Assembly: GCA_021813555.1 (NCBI GenBank)
Contig: JAKAKG010000227.1
Coordinates: 1-38,508 of the forward strand
From: Acidobacteriota bacterium
GTDB taxonomy: Bacteria > Acidobacteriota > UBA4820 > DSQY01
Length of the DNA: 38,508 nt
Direction: 5' to 3'
This document shows, in pieces, positions 1-6,007 of this stretch. The notes below the pieces were generated by a model. That model searched no databases. It was not told the origin of the DNA and saw nothing but the letters and a program-made list of their open reading frames with translations. Positions within the stretch are counted from its first letter, which is position 1. The number at the start of each line of letters is the position of its first letter. The position numbers and the translations under genes were made by a program.

Positions 1-75
1 GTACAGATACTCCACCACGTCCCCGTTCACCGAGTACCCGTCGTCTCCAGAGAGCCGGATCGTTTTCTGCCTCAT
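1..75 (-). CDS. Small ORF cut by the left window edge, first 25 residues
   Basis: The ORF starts at ATG 75 with a strong GGAGG six to ten bases upstream and reads leftward off the window. Visible residues begin MRQKTIRLSGDD and end VVEYLY; no family is recognised. A consensus promoter at 119-147 points at it, leaving a leader of roughly 35-40 nt. If the two window ends are joined, the frame continues for eight codons into 38508-38485 and stops at TAA, giving a 33-residue protein. That join is an inference. The promoter, spacing and ribosome site make a real gene likely, but its role is unknown. Its position ahead of the late operon makes a small regulator possible. Confidence 0.6.
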   Translation of the reverse strand, partial: MRQKTIRLSGDDGYSVNGDVVEYLY

Positions 76-118
76 TTTATCCTCCGTCTGCGAGGGCGCT
101 CCTTGCGCCACTGAGGAT

Positions 119-147
119 AATATAATGCCTATTTATTTATTTGTCAA
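119..147 (-). promoter_or_regulatory. Consensus sigma70 promoter, leftward
   Basis: On the minus strand TTGACA (147-142) is followed after exactly 17 bases by TATATT (124-119). The spacer is AT-rich, with three AATA units. An ATATAAAATAT near-palindrome at 162-172 lies just upstream of the -35 box and could be an UP element or activator site. The region is strikingly AT-rich compared with the rest of the window. It should drive the small ORF at 75 and transcription across the window junction. Confidence 0.85.
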
Positions 148-299
148 GCCCCAGTTTAGCCATATAAAATATAGCACCCACTCCGGGCCACCTAATATCG
201 AGTTCAAGCGGACCCGTCCACGGCGTCGCTACTCGCTAGGCGTTTCCCGGCTCGGGTCCAGTTGCCGGGCTCACTGAAGTGCGGCATTAGACTGGCCCG
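148..299. other. Gap between the last early gene and the junction promoter
   Basis: There is no well-supported gene here. A 27-codon minus-strand ORF (287-204, MPHFSEPGNW start) overlaps the stop region of a 10-codon ORF, but neither has a convincing ribosome site. The segment contains the AT-rich palindrome upstream of the junction promoter. No intrinsic terminator with a T-tract was found, so early transcription may read through into the junction unit. Confidence 0.4.
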
Positions 300-404
300 T
301 CATTTTCTGTGCTCCTCCAACCACCCTCCAACCAGCATCCCCAGCCCAAACACTACGACCACTAGCGTTATGAGGTGCGCCAGTACGTCACTGTTTGGCT
401 GCAT
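300..404 (-). CDS. Small single-span membrane protein (34 aa)
   Basis: This short ORF starts at ATG 404 and ends with TGA at 300. Residues about 7-27 (VLAHLITLVVVVFGLGMLVG) form one clear transmembrane helix, followed by a short charged tail ending EEHRK. It overlaps the end of the preceding 21-codon ORF by 17 nt in another frame, as expected for translational coupling, but its own ribosome site (GGGAAAA) is only moderate. Small one-helix proteins at the end of early operons can be membrane effectors or holin-like, but nothing specific identifies this one. The hydrophobic run in a GC-rich phage argues for a real gene. Confidence 0.5.
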   Translation of the reverse strand: MQPNSDVLAHLITLVVVVFGLGMLVGGWLEEHRK

Positions 405-453
405 AGGTTTTCCCGAAGTCCCTGGCGCTGAAATCCTCACTCTTCTCGTCCAT
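388..453 (-). CDS. Very short acidic peptide ORF (21 aa)
   Basis: This is a 21-codon ORF starting at ATG 453, with an excellent GGAGG ribosome site five bases upstream. It overlaps the end of the zinc-ribbon gene (stop at 437). The product begins MDEKSEDFSARD and has no recognisable domain. Either it is a true micro-protein or it serves as a leader that carries ribosomes into the small membrane-protein ORF starting at 404 in another frame. The ribosome site is the main evidence. Confidence 0.45.
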   Translation of the reverse strand: MDEKSEDFSARDFGKTYAAKQ

Positions 454-667
454 GGTTCCCTCCGGCACTATCACGGGGCACGGATGCCTCCGCGTCCATG
501 CCGTACATCGCGACTCGTTTCCACGTCCAATCTGGCCCATAGGTCGGCTGGCGTGGGCATGCGGGGTGCTCGCACCTGATGACGCACGACTTGCGGGTGG
601 CATCACGCTCGATTCGGCGGCGGGCCATGGTTGTTCCGCAGTAGGGGCAGACTGGTGGTGGCCTCAC
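437..667 (-). CDS. Zinc-ribbon protein (76 aa)
   Basis: The start is GTG 667, overlapping the stop of the previous gene as GTGA, with GAGGAGG upstream; the longer upstream reading is a shadow. The product has a CxxC knuckle (C7, C10) and further cysteines C28, C32 and C37, in a pattern like short phage zinc ribbons such as Lar-type or Ogr-type proteins (CPYCG near the N-terminus). Residues after about 50 look unstructured. It is probably a nucleic-acid or protein-binding accessory factor, but no specific function can be assigned. It belongs to the early operon, between the 231-residue Cys protein and the micro-ORFs. Confidence 0.7.
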   Translation of the reverse strand: MRPPPVCPYCGTTMARRRIERDATRKSCVIRCEHPACPRQPTYGPDWTWKRVAMYGMDAEASVPRDSAGGNHGREE

Positions 668-1359
668 GCGTCTCCTCCTCGCGCCCAGCACGCCGGCCAG
701 GTGTGGGTGCACAGCCGCCACACGGTGGGATGGCTCACGTCCTCCCTGGCGGCCTGCTTGTAGAGCGCGGCTATTTTGCGCGCTCCAGCCCCCGCGCGGT
801 CCCCCAGCTCCACCTGTTGTTCTGCCATTTCCAGCCGCGAGGTGTCCCAGTGCAACACCCCAATCTGCCACAGCCGCAGGATCAACTCCCCGTATTTCAG
901 GCGGTGGCTTCGTTGCGCCCAGTGGCCGAGCAGGCGCTCAAAATCGATGGCCCAGGCCCTCCCGTCGTTCGAGTACCGGCCCCCAGGGGGAATTAAGACC
1001 CGCTCCGTCTGTGGCTCTGGGTTCCAGAAAGTGTCGTCCCGCCCACAGAGGCCGCACGTATCTGAGACCACCGTGCCCGGCCTGATCCGTTCCGGCAGGT
1101 AAGGGGGGGTGTCAGGATGTTTGCGCCGTCGCTCGATGGCCCGGCCAAGACACCGGGCGCAATACAGGGACCCTTCCGTGGTGGCCACGTCCACGAACAA
1201 CCGGCGTGGCAGCCGGTACCCGTAGGCGTTGCGCGCGTACAAGGACAGCGCGGCCGGCCAGTCCAGGGGTGTTTCGGTGTGGGCAAGCCTCAGAGATTGC
1301 CAGAGCCCAAGCCAATCAATGCGCAAATCGGGCGGGCGGCAGACCGTCGTCCCATTCAA
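664..1359 (-). CDS. Unrecognised early protein with two Cys pairs (231 aa)
   Basis: The longest reading begins at TTG 1359, with a GGGGGA run about ten bases upstream. It overlaps the replication-initiator gene by 44 nt, and no ATG or GTG lies near, so the start is uncertain. The protein contains CxxC at 67/70 and CxxC at 102/105, about 30 residues apart, which would form a four-Cys zinc site. The C-terminal third (about 190-215) is helical and could include a helix-turn-helix. No family is recognised. Its place just after the initiator suggests DNA replication or transcription control. A Q-like antiterminator is one possibility given the late-leader layout, but nothing in the sequence proves it. 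Confidence 0.7.
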   Translation of the reverse strand: MNGTTVCRPPDLRIDWLGLWQSLRLAHTETPLDWPAALSLYARNAYGYRLPRRLFVDVATTEGSLYCARCLGRAIERRRKHPDTPPYLPERIRPGTVVSDTCGLCGRDDTFWNPEPQTERVLIPPGGRYSNDGRAWAIDFERLLGHWAQRSHRLKYGELILRLWQIGVLHWDTSRLEMAEQQVELGDRAGAGARKIAALYKQAAREDVSHPTVWRLCTHTWPACWARGGDA

Positions 1360-2140
1360 GGCAGATTCCCCCTTCGGTGGCGAGCTCCTGAAGCTGAACC
1401 CACAGGTGGTCCAGGATCCAGGTGCGTATCAGGTCGTTGGGGGCGGTGACGAGCATGCGCCCGTCCGGTCCCCGGCTCCAATACAGCCGTTCGATCCAGG
1501 TCTGACACACCTGGGGGCTCCAGGTGGCCGCGGCTCGGCGCATCAGCGCGCGCCACAGTTCGGCTCCCTCCGTGTCGATCGGGGGGGGAGGCACACAGGC
1601 CAGACGGGGTGGCGGGGGCGGGTGGGACGGCTCAGCCGGTGCAGGAGTGTGGGCGCGCCCAACCTTGGCGGCCTGCTCGGCTTTGCTCGGTCCACGGGTT
1701 CTCCTCTTCGTGGGGGGGGTTGTTGGTTCCGGCCCCTTCCCATCCCCACCCGCGGCAGCGGGGGGGGTAGGGGGGGGTATCTTTGTCTCTGTACTCTGTA
1801 CCTCTGGGGACACGATTGTCCCAGATACGGAGCATGTGCTATCGGATGCTTGCACATGCTTGCAAAGGACGAGGAAACCTCCATCCAGTAATGGTTTCAG
1901 GTCTTCGTCCGTCAGGTCTTCGACCCGCAACCGGAAACGGAGTTCCTCAATGTCGTAGGGAACATGGCCGTCCAGTTCGGAGGCGAGCACCCACAGTTGC
2001 ATGAGCAGCCCGCGAGCCGAGAGAGAGAGCGCCATGAAGCGCCGGTCGGCCAGTAGCTTCACGTGGATCTTGATCCACGGCGGCCTGCGGCGCCTATAAT
2101 GCTGGTACCGTTCCCAGTTCTTAACCCTGAGCGCCTGCAT
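1316..2140 (-). CDS. Phage replication initiator with DnaA-type domain I (274 aa)
   Basis: This is probably the origin-binding initiator of phage replication. Residues 1-92 match the N-terminal winged-helix domain of phage replisome organisers and O-like proteins: the VKNWERYQHYRRRRPPWIK start, a SARG helix and a GFL end. A Pro/Gly-rich linker covers about 100-190. Residues 193-262 resemble DnaA domain I, with ELW, QTWIERL, TAPN and a WI helix; in DnaA this domain contacts the replicative helicase. The ATG at 2140 has GGGGGGAG upstream and overlaps the preceding gene by 20 nt. No phage polymerase or helicase was found nearby, so host replication proteins are probably recruited. The assignment rests on motif recall, not a search. 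Confidence 0.85.
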   Translation of the reverse strand: MQALRVKNWERYQHYRRRRPPWIKIHVKLLADRRFMALSLSARGLLMQLWVLASELDGHVPYDIEELRFRLRVEDLTDEDLKPLLDGGFLVLCKHVQASDSTCSVSGTIVSPEVQSTETKIPPPTPPAAAGGDGKGPEPTTPPTKRRTRGPSKAEQAAKVGRAHTPAPAEPSHPPPPPRLACVPPPPIDTEGAELWRALMRRAAATWSPQVCQTWIERLYWSRGPDGRMLVTAPNDLIRTWILDHLWVQLQELATEGGICLEWDDGLPPARFAH

Positions 2141-2654
2141 CCATCTCCCCCCTCAGACACCGCGCCACTTCCTCCTGAACCAGATCCTTCACCCACTGCC
2201 GAAAGGCGCTCCCTACGCCCCGCAACGCTCTCTCTCGCTTCTTCCACCGGGTGGCGTGTCCCTTCGTTCCAGCGCCATAGTGGGCGGGCTTGCACGAATA
2301 GCAAACCGCTCGTCTCTTGGGCGCCCACCGTCTCAGGCACACGTGGCAAGGGATGATCTCCTGCCGCCGTTGCCACACCTTCCCCCTCCTGCTCCGCGTG
2401 GCTCCGGGAGGGAGAGGAAGCCGGGGAGGGAGGGTCTCCCCGGCTTCCTCGTCCGCCTCGTCCTGTGAGGGAACAGGGTTAGAGGCGGGCTCTTGGGAAA
2501 AATCCAGATAATGAGGACAGGAGACGTTGCAGTAGTGCTTTCTGCCCTCACGGTAGTGGGCTTGGCGATCCGCGCAGCCATCCCCTGAAATGGCCGCGCC
2601 ACTCAAGCTCATGCAAGTGATCACGATGCGGGAAGGCTTGGGCTTACCGCGCAC
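2121..2654 (-). CDS. Early protein with two Cys clusters (177 aa)
   Basis: The start chosen is GTG 2654, with GGAGG six bases upstream, overlapping the end of the RlpA-like gene by 11 nt. An N-terminal cluster (C14, C27, C42, C46, within a DRQAHYREG...HYCNVSCPHY context) and a second CxxC...CxxC (C103, C106, C118, C121) suggest two metal-binding knuckles joined by an acidic, Pro-rich linker. The C-terminus is basic and helical. It probably binds nucleic acid or acts in a replication or regulation complex with the adjacent initiator. No family is recognised with confidence. Confidence 0.8.
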   Translation of the reverse strand: MRGKPKPSRIVITCMSLSGAAISGDGCADRQAHYREGRKHYCNVSCPHYLDFSQEPASNPVPSQDEADEEAGETLPPRLPLPPGATRSRRGKVWQRRQEIIPCHVCLRRWAPKRRAVCYSCKPAHYGAGTKGHATRWKKRERALRGVGSAFRQWVKDLVQEEVARCLRGEMDAGAQG

Positions 2655-3009
2655 GAAGCACCTCCACGGTGATGCGAGCACGGCCCCGCTCTTTCAGTCC
2701 CAATTGCAGGGCCACGCCCTCGCTCAGATCCATGCGTCCCCTCGGGGTCCCCGTAGGCATGCGGTCAGCCACGAGCCCCGCCGTCCAGCGCGAGGTTTCC
2801 CTATTGCGCAGTCCCAGCCATGTACCCAGAGGGAACTCATTGCAGGCCACGGATGGGCCCCATGCGTCAAACCGCCAGGCACGGAGCCCAGGGCGCCATG
2901 CCGTCGCCCTCCCGTGGAAGGGGCGTCCGTACCACGTGGCCTCCATGGGGATGATCGGGAGGCATTGTAGGCTCACAAGGAGCCCGAGAAGAAACCACCG
3001 CCGCCTCAC
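2644..3009 (-). CDS. Exported RlpA-like double-psi beta-barrel protein (121 aa)
   Basis: The core from residue 24 (ATWYG) through PLGT (60-63) and MDLSEGVALQLG (93-104) follows the RlpA double-psi beta-barrel pattern: SWYG start, central NxxPLGTxV, and DLS near the end. RlpA proteins bind or cleave peptidoglycan glycan strands. The start is uncertain. GTG 3009 gives a basic then hydrophobic leader (RRRWFLLGLLVSL) typical of a Sec signal, but its ribosome site is weak. The segment encoding this leader overlaps the zinc-ribbon ORF at 3115 in another frame. Such a protein in an early operon is unusual and could act on the host wall before lysis. Alternatives are expansin-like or other barrel families. 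Confidence 0.65.
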   Translation of the reverse strand: MRRRWFLLGLLVSLQCLPIIPMEATWYGRPFHGRATAWRPGLRAWRFDAWGPSVACNEFPLGTWLGLRNRETSRWTAGLVADRMPTGTPRGRMDLSEGVALQLGLKERGRARITVEVLRAR

Positions 3010-3115
3010 GGTAGGCAGCACACCCGCACAGCACGCACGGCCGAACTTGGCCCTCATGGGTGTAATGCGCCGCCGCCACATGCCCGCACCCGGTGCAGGC
3101 GCTACCAGCCGCCAT
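2867..3115 (-). CDS. Small zinc-knuckle protein (82 aa), overlaps the RlpA-like gene
   Basis: ATG 3115 follows the HNH stop by one base and has GGAGG five bases upstream, a very good initiation site. The first 35 residues carry CxxC (7/10), H12, H17, CxxC (27/30) and C32 followed by Tyr, a spacing common in short phage and actinobacterial CGH...H...CxxCxCxxY knuckles. The remaining 47 residues overlap the leader-coding part of the RlpA-like gene in a different frame and look like composition-driven filler. The two genes may share this DNA, or the functional part here may be only the N-terminal knuckle. Role unknown. Confidence 0.55.
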   Translation of the reverse strand: MAAGSACTGCGHVAAAHYTHEGQVRPCVLCGCAAYREAAVVSSRAPCEPTMPPDHPHGGHVVRTPLPREGDGMAPWAPCLAV

Positions 3116-3116
3116 C

Positions 3117-3515
3117 TCATCCTCCGATCTCTATGCGGGTCCAAATCGACGCCATAGGAGTCAATGCCCGCAAGAGCGCCAGCTCCCCGGGCGTCTTTGT
3201 CGCCGCCACTTTCTGCTCTCCCTCCTCGCCGCTCTTCTCCACCTCGTCATGACATACCGTGCACAGCGGGATGAGGTTCTGCTGGATGTCCAGGCGCTGG
3301 AACGAGCGGGGGACCAGGTGGTGGGCGTGGGTGTCCCTCTTCCCGCACAAGCGGCACGGTGCCCCCTCGTATTTCTTGAGGAGGGTCGTGTCCACCAGGA
3401 CGAGGGGTTTAGGGAAGGCGAGCGCCGCGCTGGGGGCCTTAGGCTGGGGATTCTTCCGGCGCCACGCCTTCCGTTGCTTCTCCTGTTTGACGGGCTTGGG
3501 CGGCGCTGGGCTCAT
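3117..3515 (-). CDS. HNH endonuclease (132 aa)
   Basis: The zinc-stabilised HNH fold is plain: CxxC at 54/57, the HH pair at 65-66 within AHHLVPRS, Asn80 in the QNLIPLC strand, and CxxCH at 85-89 followed by an acidic helix. The first 45 residues are a basic, Pro/Lys-rich tail. HNH nucleases of this size in phages either nick DNA for packaging or recombination or act as free-standing nucleases. Here the gene is in the early operon, far from the terminase, which argues against the packaging role. ATG 3515 overlaps the previous stop (ATGA). No intron or repeat features are seen around it. Confidence 0.9.
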   Translation of the reverse strand: MSPAPPKPVKQEKQRKAWRRKNPQPKAPSAALAFPKPLVLVDTTLLKKYEGAPCRLCGKRDTHAHHLVPRSFQRLDIQQNLIPLCTVCHDEVEKSGEEGEQKVAATKTPGELALLRALTPMASIWTRIEIGG

Positions 3516-4225
3516 CCCAACACCACCACCGCTTGCGGGACGCGCTCCTTAAGCCACGCTACGGCCTTCGAGCGGGCGGTGACCTTCCACCGCGAGTCAT
3601 CCACGAGGAAGAGCGCAAGCTCGGCGCCGTCCTTCCCGCGGCGTACCCGCAGGATGAACTCCTGTGAGGGCTGCTCCAGCTCCGGCCACGTCACGTACGG
3701 GCAGAGCTCCCAGCGGGGCTTCACCGAGACCTCCTCCACCAGCGCCACGCCGGTCCGCGCCGTGGTGCGCTGGGAGACTCCGTTGTCCTCGGTCTGAACG
3801 GAGCCCTCCTGCTTCAGGTTGCCCGCAAGCCGCAACAGGGCGGAAAGTTCCTCCGTGGGGGTGAAGGCCGTCTGGCACCCCACCACGAAATCCTCCTGGG
3901 GCTGGTACACGTCGTAGTGAAAGCGCGCCGCGTCCTCGAAATCGGCCTGGAGGAAGAGGGCCCGGTCCTTCCACGGCTCCACGAGGGGACCTACCACCAG
4001 GAGCTTCTGGTGGCTGACCACGATCACGGAAAGGTGGTCCAGCGCCAGCGCGTCGCGATTTTCTGTCAGGTAGAGAGCCACCCCGGTGAGAGAATGGAGG
4101 TGGAGAGCGAGAGGCTCCGGCGGAGCCACGGCCTTCAACCCCTTGTCCGAGTAGGTTCTTCCGTCCACCTCCAGCAACCGCGCGGCCGCCAGGTCCACGA
4201 TTCGGTCAATCCCCTCCTTGATCAT
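3512..4225 (-). CDS. Conserved phage protein next to the terminator-like gene (237 aa)
   Basis: ATG 4225 overlaps the upstream stop as ATGA. The product starts MIKEGIDRIVDLAA, with EVDGRTYSDKGLK shortly after. From memory, this resembles hypothetical phage proteins of about 240 residues that travel next to the so-called replication terminator protein in Firmicutes phages. There is no signal peptide, membrane segment or catalytic motif. It is probably a soluble alpha/beta protein acting together with the 126-residue neighbour, perhaps on replication. The family memory is moderate and the function is unknown. Confidence 0.85.
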   Translation of the reverse strand: MIKEGIDRIVDLAAARLLEVDGRTYSDKGLKAVAPPEPLALHLHSLTGVALYLTENRDALALDHLSVIVVSHQKLLVVGPLVEPWKDRALFLQADFEDAARFHYDVYQPQEDFVVGCQTAFTPTEELSALLRLAGNLKQEGSVQTEDNGVSQRTTARTGVALVEEVSVKPRWELCPYVTWPELEQPSQEFILRVRRGKDGAELALFLVDDSRWKVTARSKAVAWLKERVPQAVVVLG

Positions 4226-4602
4226 GCCCCGACGCCTCCTTCCTTCTGCCCCACCAGAACCGGTTTGGCGGCCGCGTTGGCCGCCGCCACCTCGTCATCG
4301 AACGCCAGCTTCCCTTGCTGGGTGTCGTCCTCCCTGGCGATGGGTTTGCCGTCCGGACCCTTCGCCATGTAGAGGCGCGTCGCGAAACCACGGGCGCCGG
4401 GGAGCTTGGACGCGCACGAGATTTCCACCTCGCCCGTGCCGCGCTCCTCGTCCGGGAAAATCTCCACCGTGAGCTTCACCACCCGTTTCGGTTTCCAGGG
4501 GGTGTTCGGGTCGAGGATGTTCGCCAGGGTCTTCTCCATCTCCCTCGCGAAGAGCTGGGCCGCCGCGCCGCGCCCCAGGTTTTCCAAACTCAGCTTGTCC
4601 AT
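4222..4602 (-). CDS. Replication terminator protein-like phage protein (126 aa)
   Basis: The true start is ATG 4602, four bases after AGGAGG; the longer reading upstream is a shadow. Residues 1-35 (LGRGAAAQLF..., NILDPNTPWK) and the following KRVVKLTVEIFPDEER strand resemble a phage family that databases label replication terminator protein, although that label is not well tested experimentally. The rest is a beta-rich domain with an EVEISCASKL strand. It is translationally coupled to the downstream 237-residue protein, and the two probably work together. Confidence in the gene is high; confidence in the function is low. Confidence 0.85.
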   Translation of the reverse strand: MDKLSLENLGRGAAAQLFAREMEKTLANILDPNTPWKPKRVVKLTVEIFPDEERGTGEVEISCASKLPGARGFATRLYMAKGPDGKPIAREDDTQQGKLAFDDEVAAANAAAKPVLVGQKEGGVGA

Positions 4603-4610
4603 GGGCCCTC

Positions 4611-4814
4611 CTATGGCCTCATTCGAGCCAGGCCGTCCAGAAACTCCGCCTCCGTGTCCACCTCTTTGCCGTTGGGCAGAAGGTACTGGACCGAGTACTC
4701 TCCCTTGGGGGACTTTTTCGTGATGCGTTCGCCCAGTCCCCCCTCGTGGCGCGCCATCGTCACCGTCCCCCCGTCCGGGAGGGACTCCCAACTGTAGGAT
4801 TCCCACGCCGTCAC
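4611..4814 (-). CDS. Small unrecognised early protein (67 aa)
   Basis: It starts at GTG 4814 in a GTGA overlap with the previous stop, with GGAGG about seven bases upstream. The product is a compact mixed beta protein (TAWESYSWESLPDGG..., GEYSVQYLLPNGKEVDTEAEFLDGL) with no cysteines, membrane segments or recognisable motif. The beta-turn-rich centre and C-terminal helix suggest a single small domain. It sits between the helix-turn-helix protein and the terminator-like gene. Function unknown. Confidence 0.8.
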   Translation of the reverse strand: MTAWESYSWESLPDGGTVTMARHEGGLGERITKKSPKGEYSVQYLLPNGKEVDTEAEFLDGLARMRP

Positions 4815-5329
4815 TGGGCCGCCTCCGGGTAGGGATGCGACGGGGGCAAGGGTTCCGGTGCGGAGGACGGGGCCGCGCGGTGGTGGGCTACGAGGCGCCG
4901 GCGGTATTCCTCCTCACACGCCCACCCCATATCCCAGCAGATCCGCGCCACCGTCTCAGGATGGTCCTTGGCAAAATCCACGTTCGCCATGATCCCCGTC
5001 AGCGCCGCTCGGCAAAACCGCTCCGCCCTGTCCGTGCTCGCCGCGCGCTCGCGCTCCGCCACGCCGTCCAGGATCTCCGAGAGCGACGACTCGAAGGGTG
5101 GCTTCTGAGGCGCCTCCGGCTCCGGCCCCTGGACGGGTTGGGGCTCCCGAAGCGAGGCCAGGTAGTTGGTGATGGTCTTGGGCGAGTGCGGAAGCCCCAG
5201 GATGGCCTTGATGCCCCTTCCCGTCAGCTTCTCGTTCGTGCTCGCCAGGTTCCTGATCTGGAGTTGCTCGCGCTCGCTCAGCGGCGCGCACCGCCCATTC
5301 CTGGCCCTGAAAAGGATCTGCGGTTCCAT
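4811..5329 (-). CDS. Early protein with a possible DNA-binding N-terminus (172 aa)
   Basis: The start chosen is ATG 5329, which overlaps the previous stop as TGATG; the longer upstream reading would cover the real 67-residue gene and is rejected. Residues about 17-60 (LSEREQLQIRNLAS, KGIKAILGLPHSPKTITNYLASLRE) look like a helix-turn-helix of the type that recognises spaced DNA steps. A Pro/Glu-rich linker follows, then a helical segment with conserved-looking Trp and Cys residues (ARICWDMGWACEEEY). It is probably a transcription or replication accessory protein. No family is recognised. Confidence 0.8.
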   Translation of the reverse strand: MEPQILFRARNGRCAPLSEREQLQIRNLASTNEKLTGRGIKAILGLPHSPKTITNYLASLREPQPVQGPEPEAPQKPPFESSLSEILDGVAERERAASTDRAERFCRAALTGIMANVDFAKDHPETVARICWDMGWACEEEYRRRLVAHHRAAPSSAPEPLPPSHPYPEAAQ

Positions 5330-5532
5330 CACGCCACCTCCGCCGGGGTTTCGCCAAACGACACGAACGCCTGAACCGAGCCGTTGCCCGAACGCCGGAT
5401 GAAAGTGGGGATGCACGTCCAATGGATGTCCCGCACCAGGCACCCCTCGTCCGCGCCGCCGCCGCACATCCGGCACCGGTCCGCCACCTTCACCACCTGC
5501 TTGACTTCGGGTTGGCCAGAAGTTAGAATCAT
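5329..5532 (-). CDS. Small Cys-cluster protein (67 aa)
   Basis: ATG 5532 has a purine-rich GGAGAAGGAGAAG site upstream. Cysteines 20, 23, 31 and 40 (CRMCGGG...C...HWTC) form a plausible zinc knuckle near the centre. The C-terminal part is short beta structure. The gene is preceded by a 178-bp leader with two strong hairpins and a tandem 8-bp repeat. That leader makes it the best candidate in the early operon for separate control, by attenuation or an internal promoter. Function unknown. Confidence 0.75.
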   Translation of the reverse strand: MILTSGQPEVKQVVKVADRCRMCGGGADEGCLVRDIHWTCIPTFIRRSGNGSVQAFVSFGETPAEVA

Positions 5533-5554
5533 CTCTTCTTCTCCTTCTCCACAG

Positions 5555-5614
5555 CGGCCGGTCCCCCCGGCCGTTTTCCTTTTCAGGGGGCCGGTGGTGT
5601 GGCCACCGGCCCCC
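5555..5614. terminator. Two strong hairpins in the leader of the 67-aa Cys gene
   Basis: A perfect 12-bp inverted repeat at 5586-5597 and 5603-5614 (GGGGGCCGGTGG with a 5-nt loop) lies in the gap between the winged-helix gene and the Cys-cluster gene. A second short GGCCGG/CCGGCC hairpin at about 5555-5571 is followed on the plus strand by GTTTTCCTTTT, a terminator-like T-tract. On the minus strand, the coding direction here, neither has a good T-tract. They may act as an attenuator, an RNA-stability element, or a block to antisense transcription. Confidence 0.55.
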
Positions 5615-5665
5615 GTGTCGGGTTACCACCCCCGGACTGCGCCAGTGGGTGATCGGGTTGTACGG

Positions 5666-5681
5666 TCGGTATCTCGGTATC
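5666..5681. repeat. Tandem 8-bp repeat TCGGTATC x2
   Basis: Two exact, adjacent copies of TCGGTATC (5666-5673 and 5674-5681) lie between the stop of the winged-helix gene and the hairpin leader. Spacing and position would suit an operator for one of the phage regulators, but no matching copies were noticed in the divergent control region, so the link is only a guess. Confidence 0.5.
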
Positions 5682-5710
5682 ACCCCCTCCTCTCCCGGCG
5701 TGGCCGGGGC

Positions 5711-6007
5711 TCATGCTCTGGTAGACGAGTGAGAAAAGCGGCCTCGCCGCGGATGATCGGACACACACCGGGCCACGGCCTTGCGGATGAGCTCTTGCAC
5801 GTCCACGTCGGCCGTGGGGGGAGGAGTAAAGGCCGGGCGCAACCCCCGGAGGTACGCTTCGAAGTCGGAACTCCTCACCACGAACCGCCGCCCTTCTCTC
5901 AGCAGGTCAAAAGGGAGGGTTCCCCTTTTCGCGCGCCGCTTCAGCGTGCGCCAGGACTTATACCCCATGCGCTCCGCCACGGTTTGGGCGGAAAGGAGGC
6001 GGGTCAT
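5711..6007 (-). CDS. Winged-helix, excisionase-like DNA-binding protein (98 aa)
   Basis: The start is ATG 6007, overlapping the Cro-like stop as ATGA, with GGAG upstream. Residues 3-56 (LLSAQTVAERMGYKSWRTLK..., VVRSSDFEAYLRG) fit the MerR/excisionase-type winged helix: two helices, a turn, a basic wing and a final short helix. Excisionases of temperate phages have this fold and size. This gene is divergent from, and about 1.2 kb away from, the integrase, in the early lytic transcript where an excisionase or early activator would be expected. A plain transcription factor is the alternative. The C-terminal 40 residues are probably helical or disordered. Confidence 0.8.
   Translation of the reverse strand: MTRLLSAQTVAERMGYKSWRTLKRRAKRGTLPFDLLREGRRFVVRSSDFEAYLRGLRPAFTPPPTADVDVQELIRKAVARCVSDHPRRGRFSHSSTRA

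Noticed and set aside
204-287. 27-codon minus-strand ORF near the left end
   Set aside because: No ribosome site, no domain, and a length expected by chance.
4811-5683. Extended 290-residue reading of the helix-turn-helix gene
   Set aside because: The extra 118 residues cover the real 67-residue Cys gene and the hairpin leader; the internal ATG at 5329 couples to the upstream stop.
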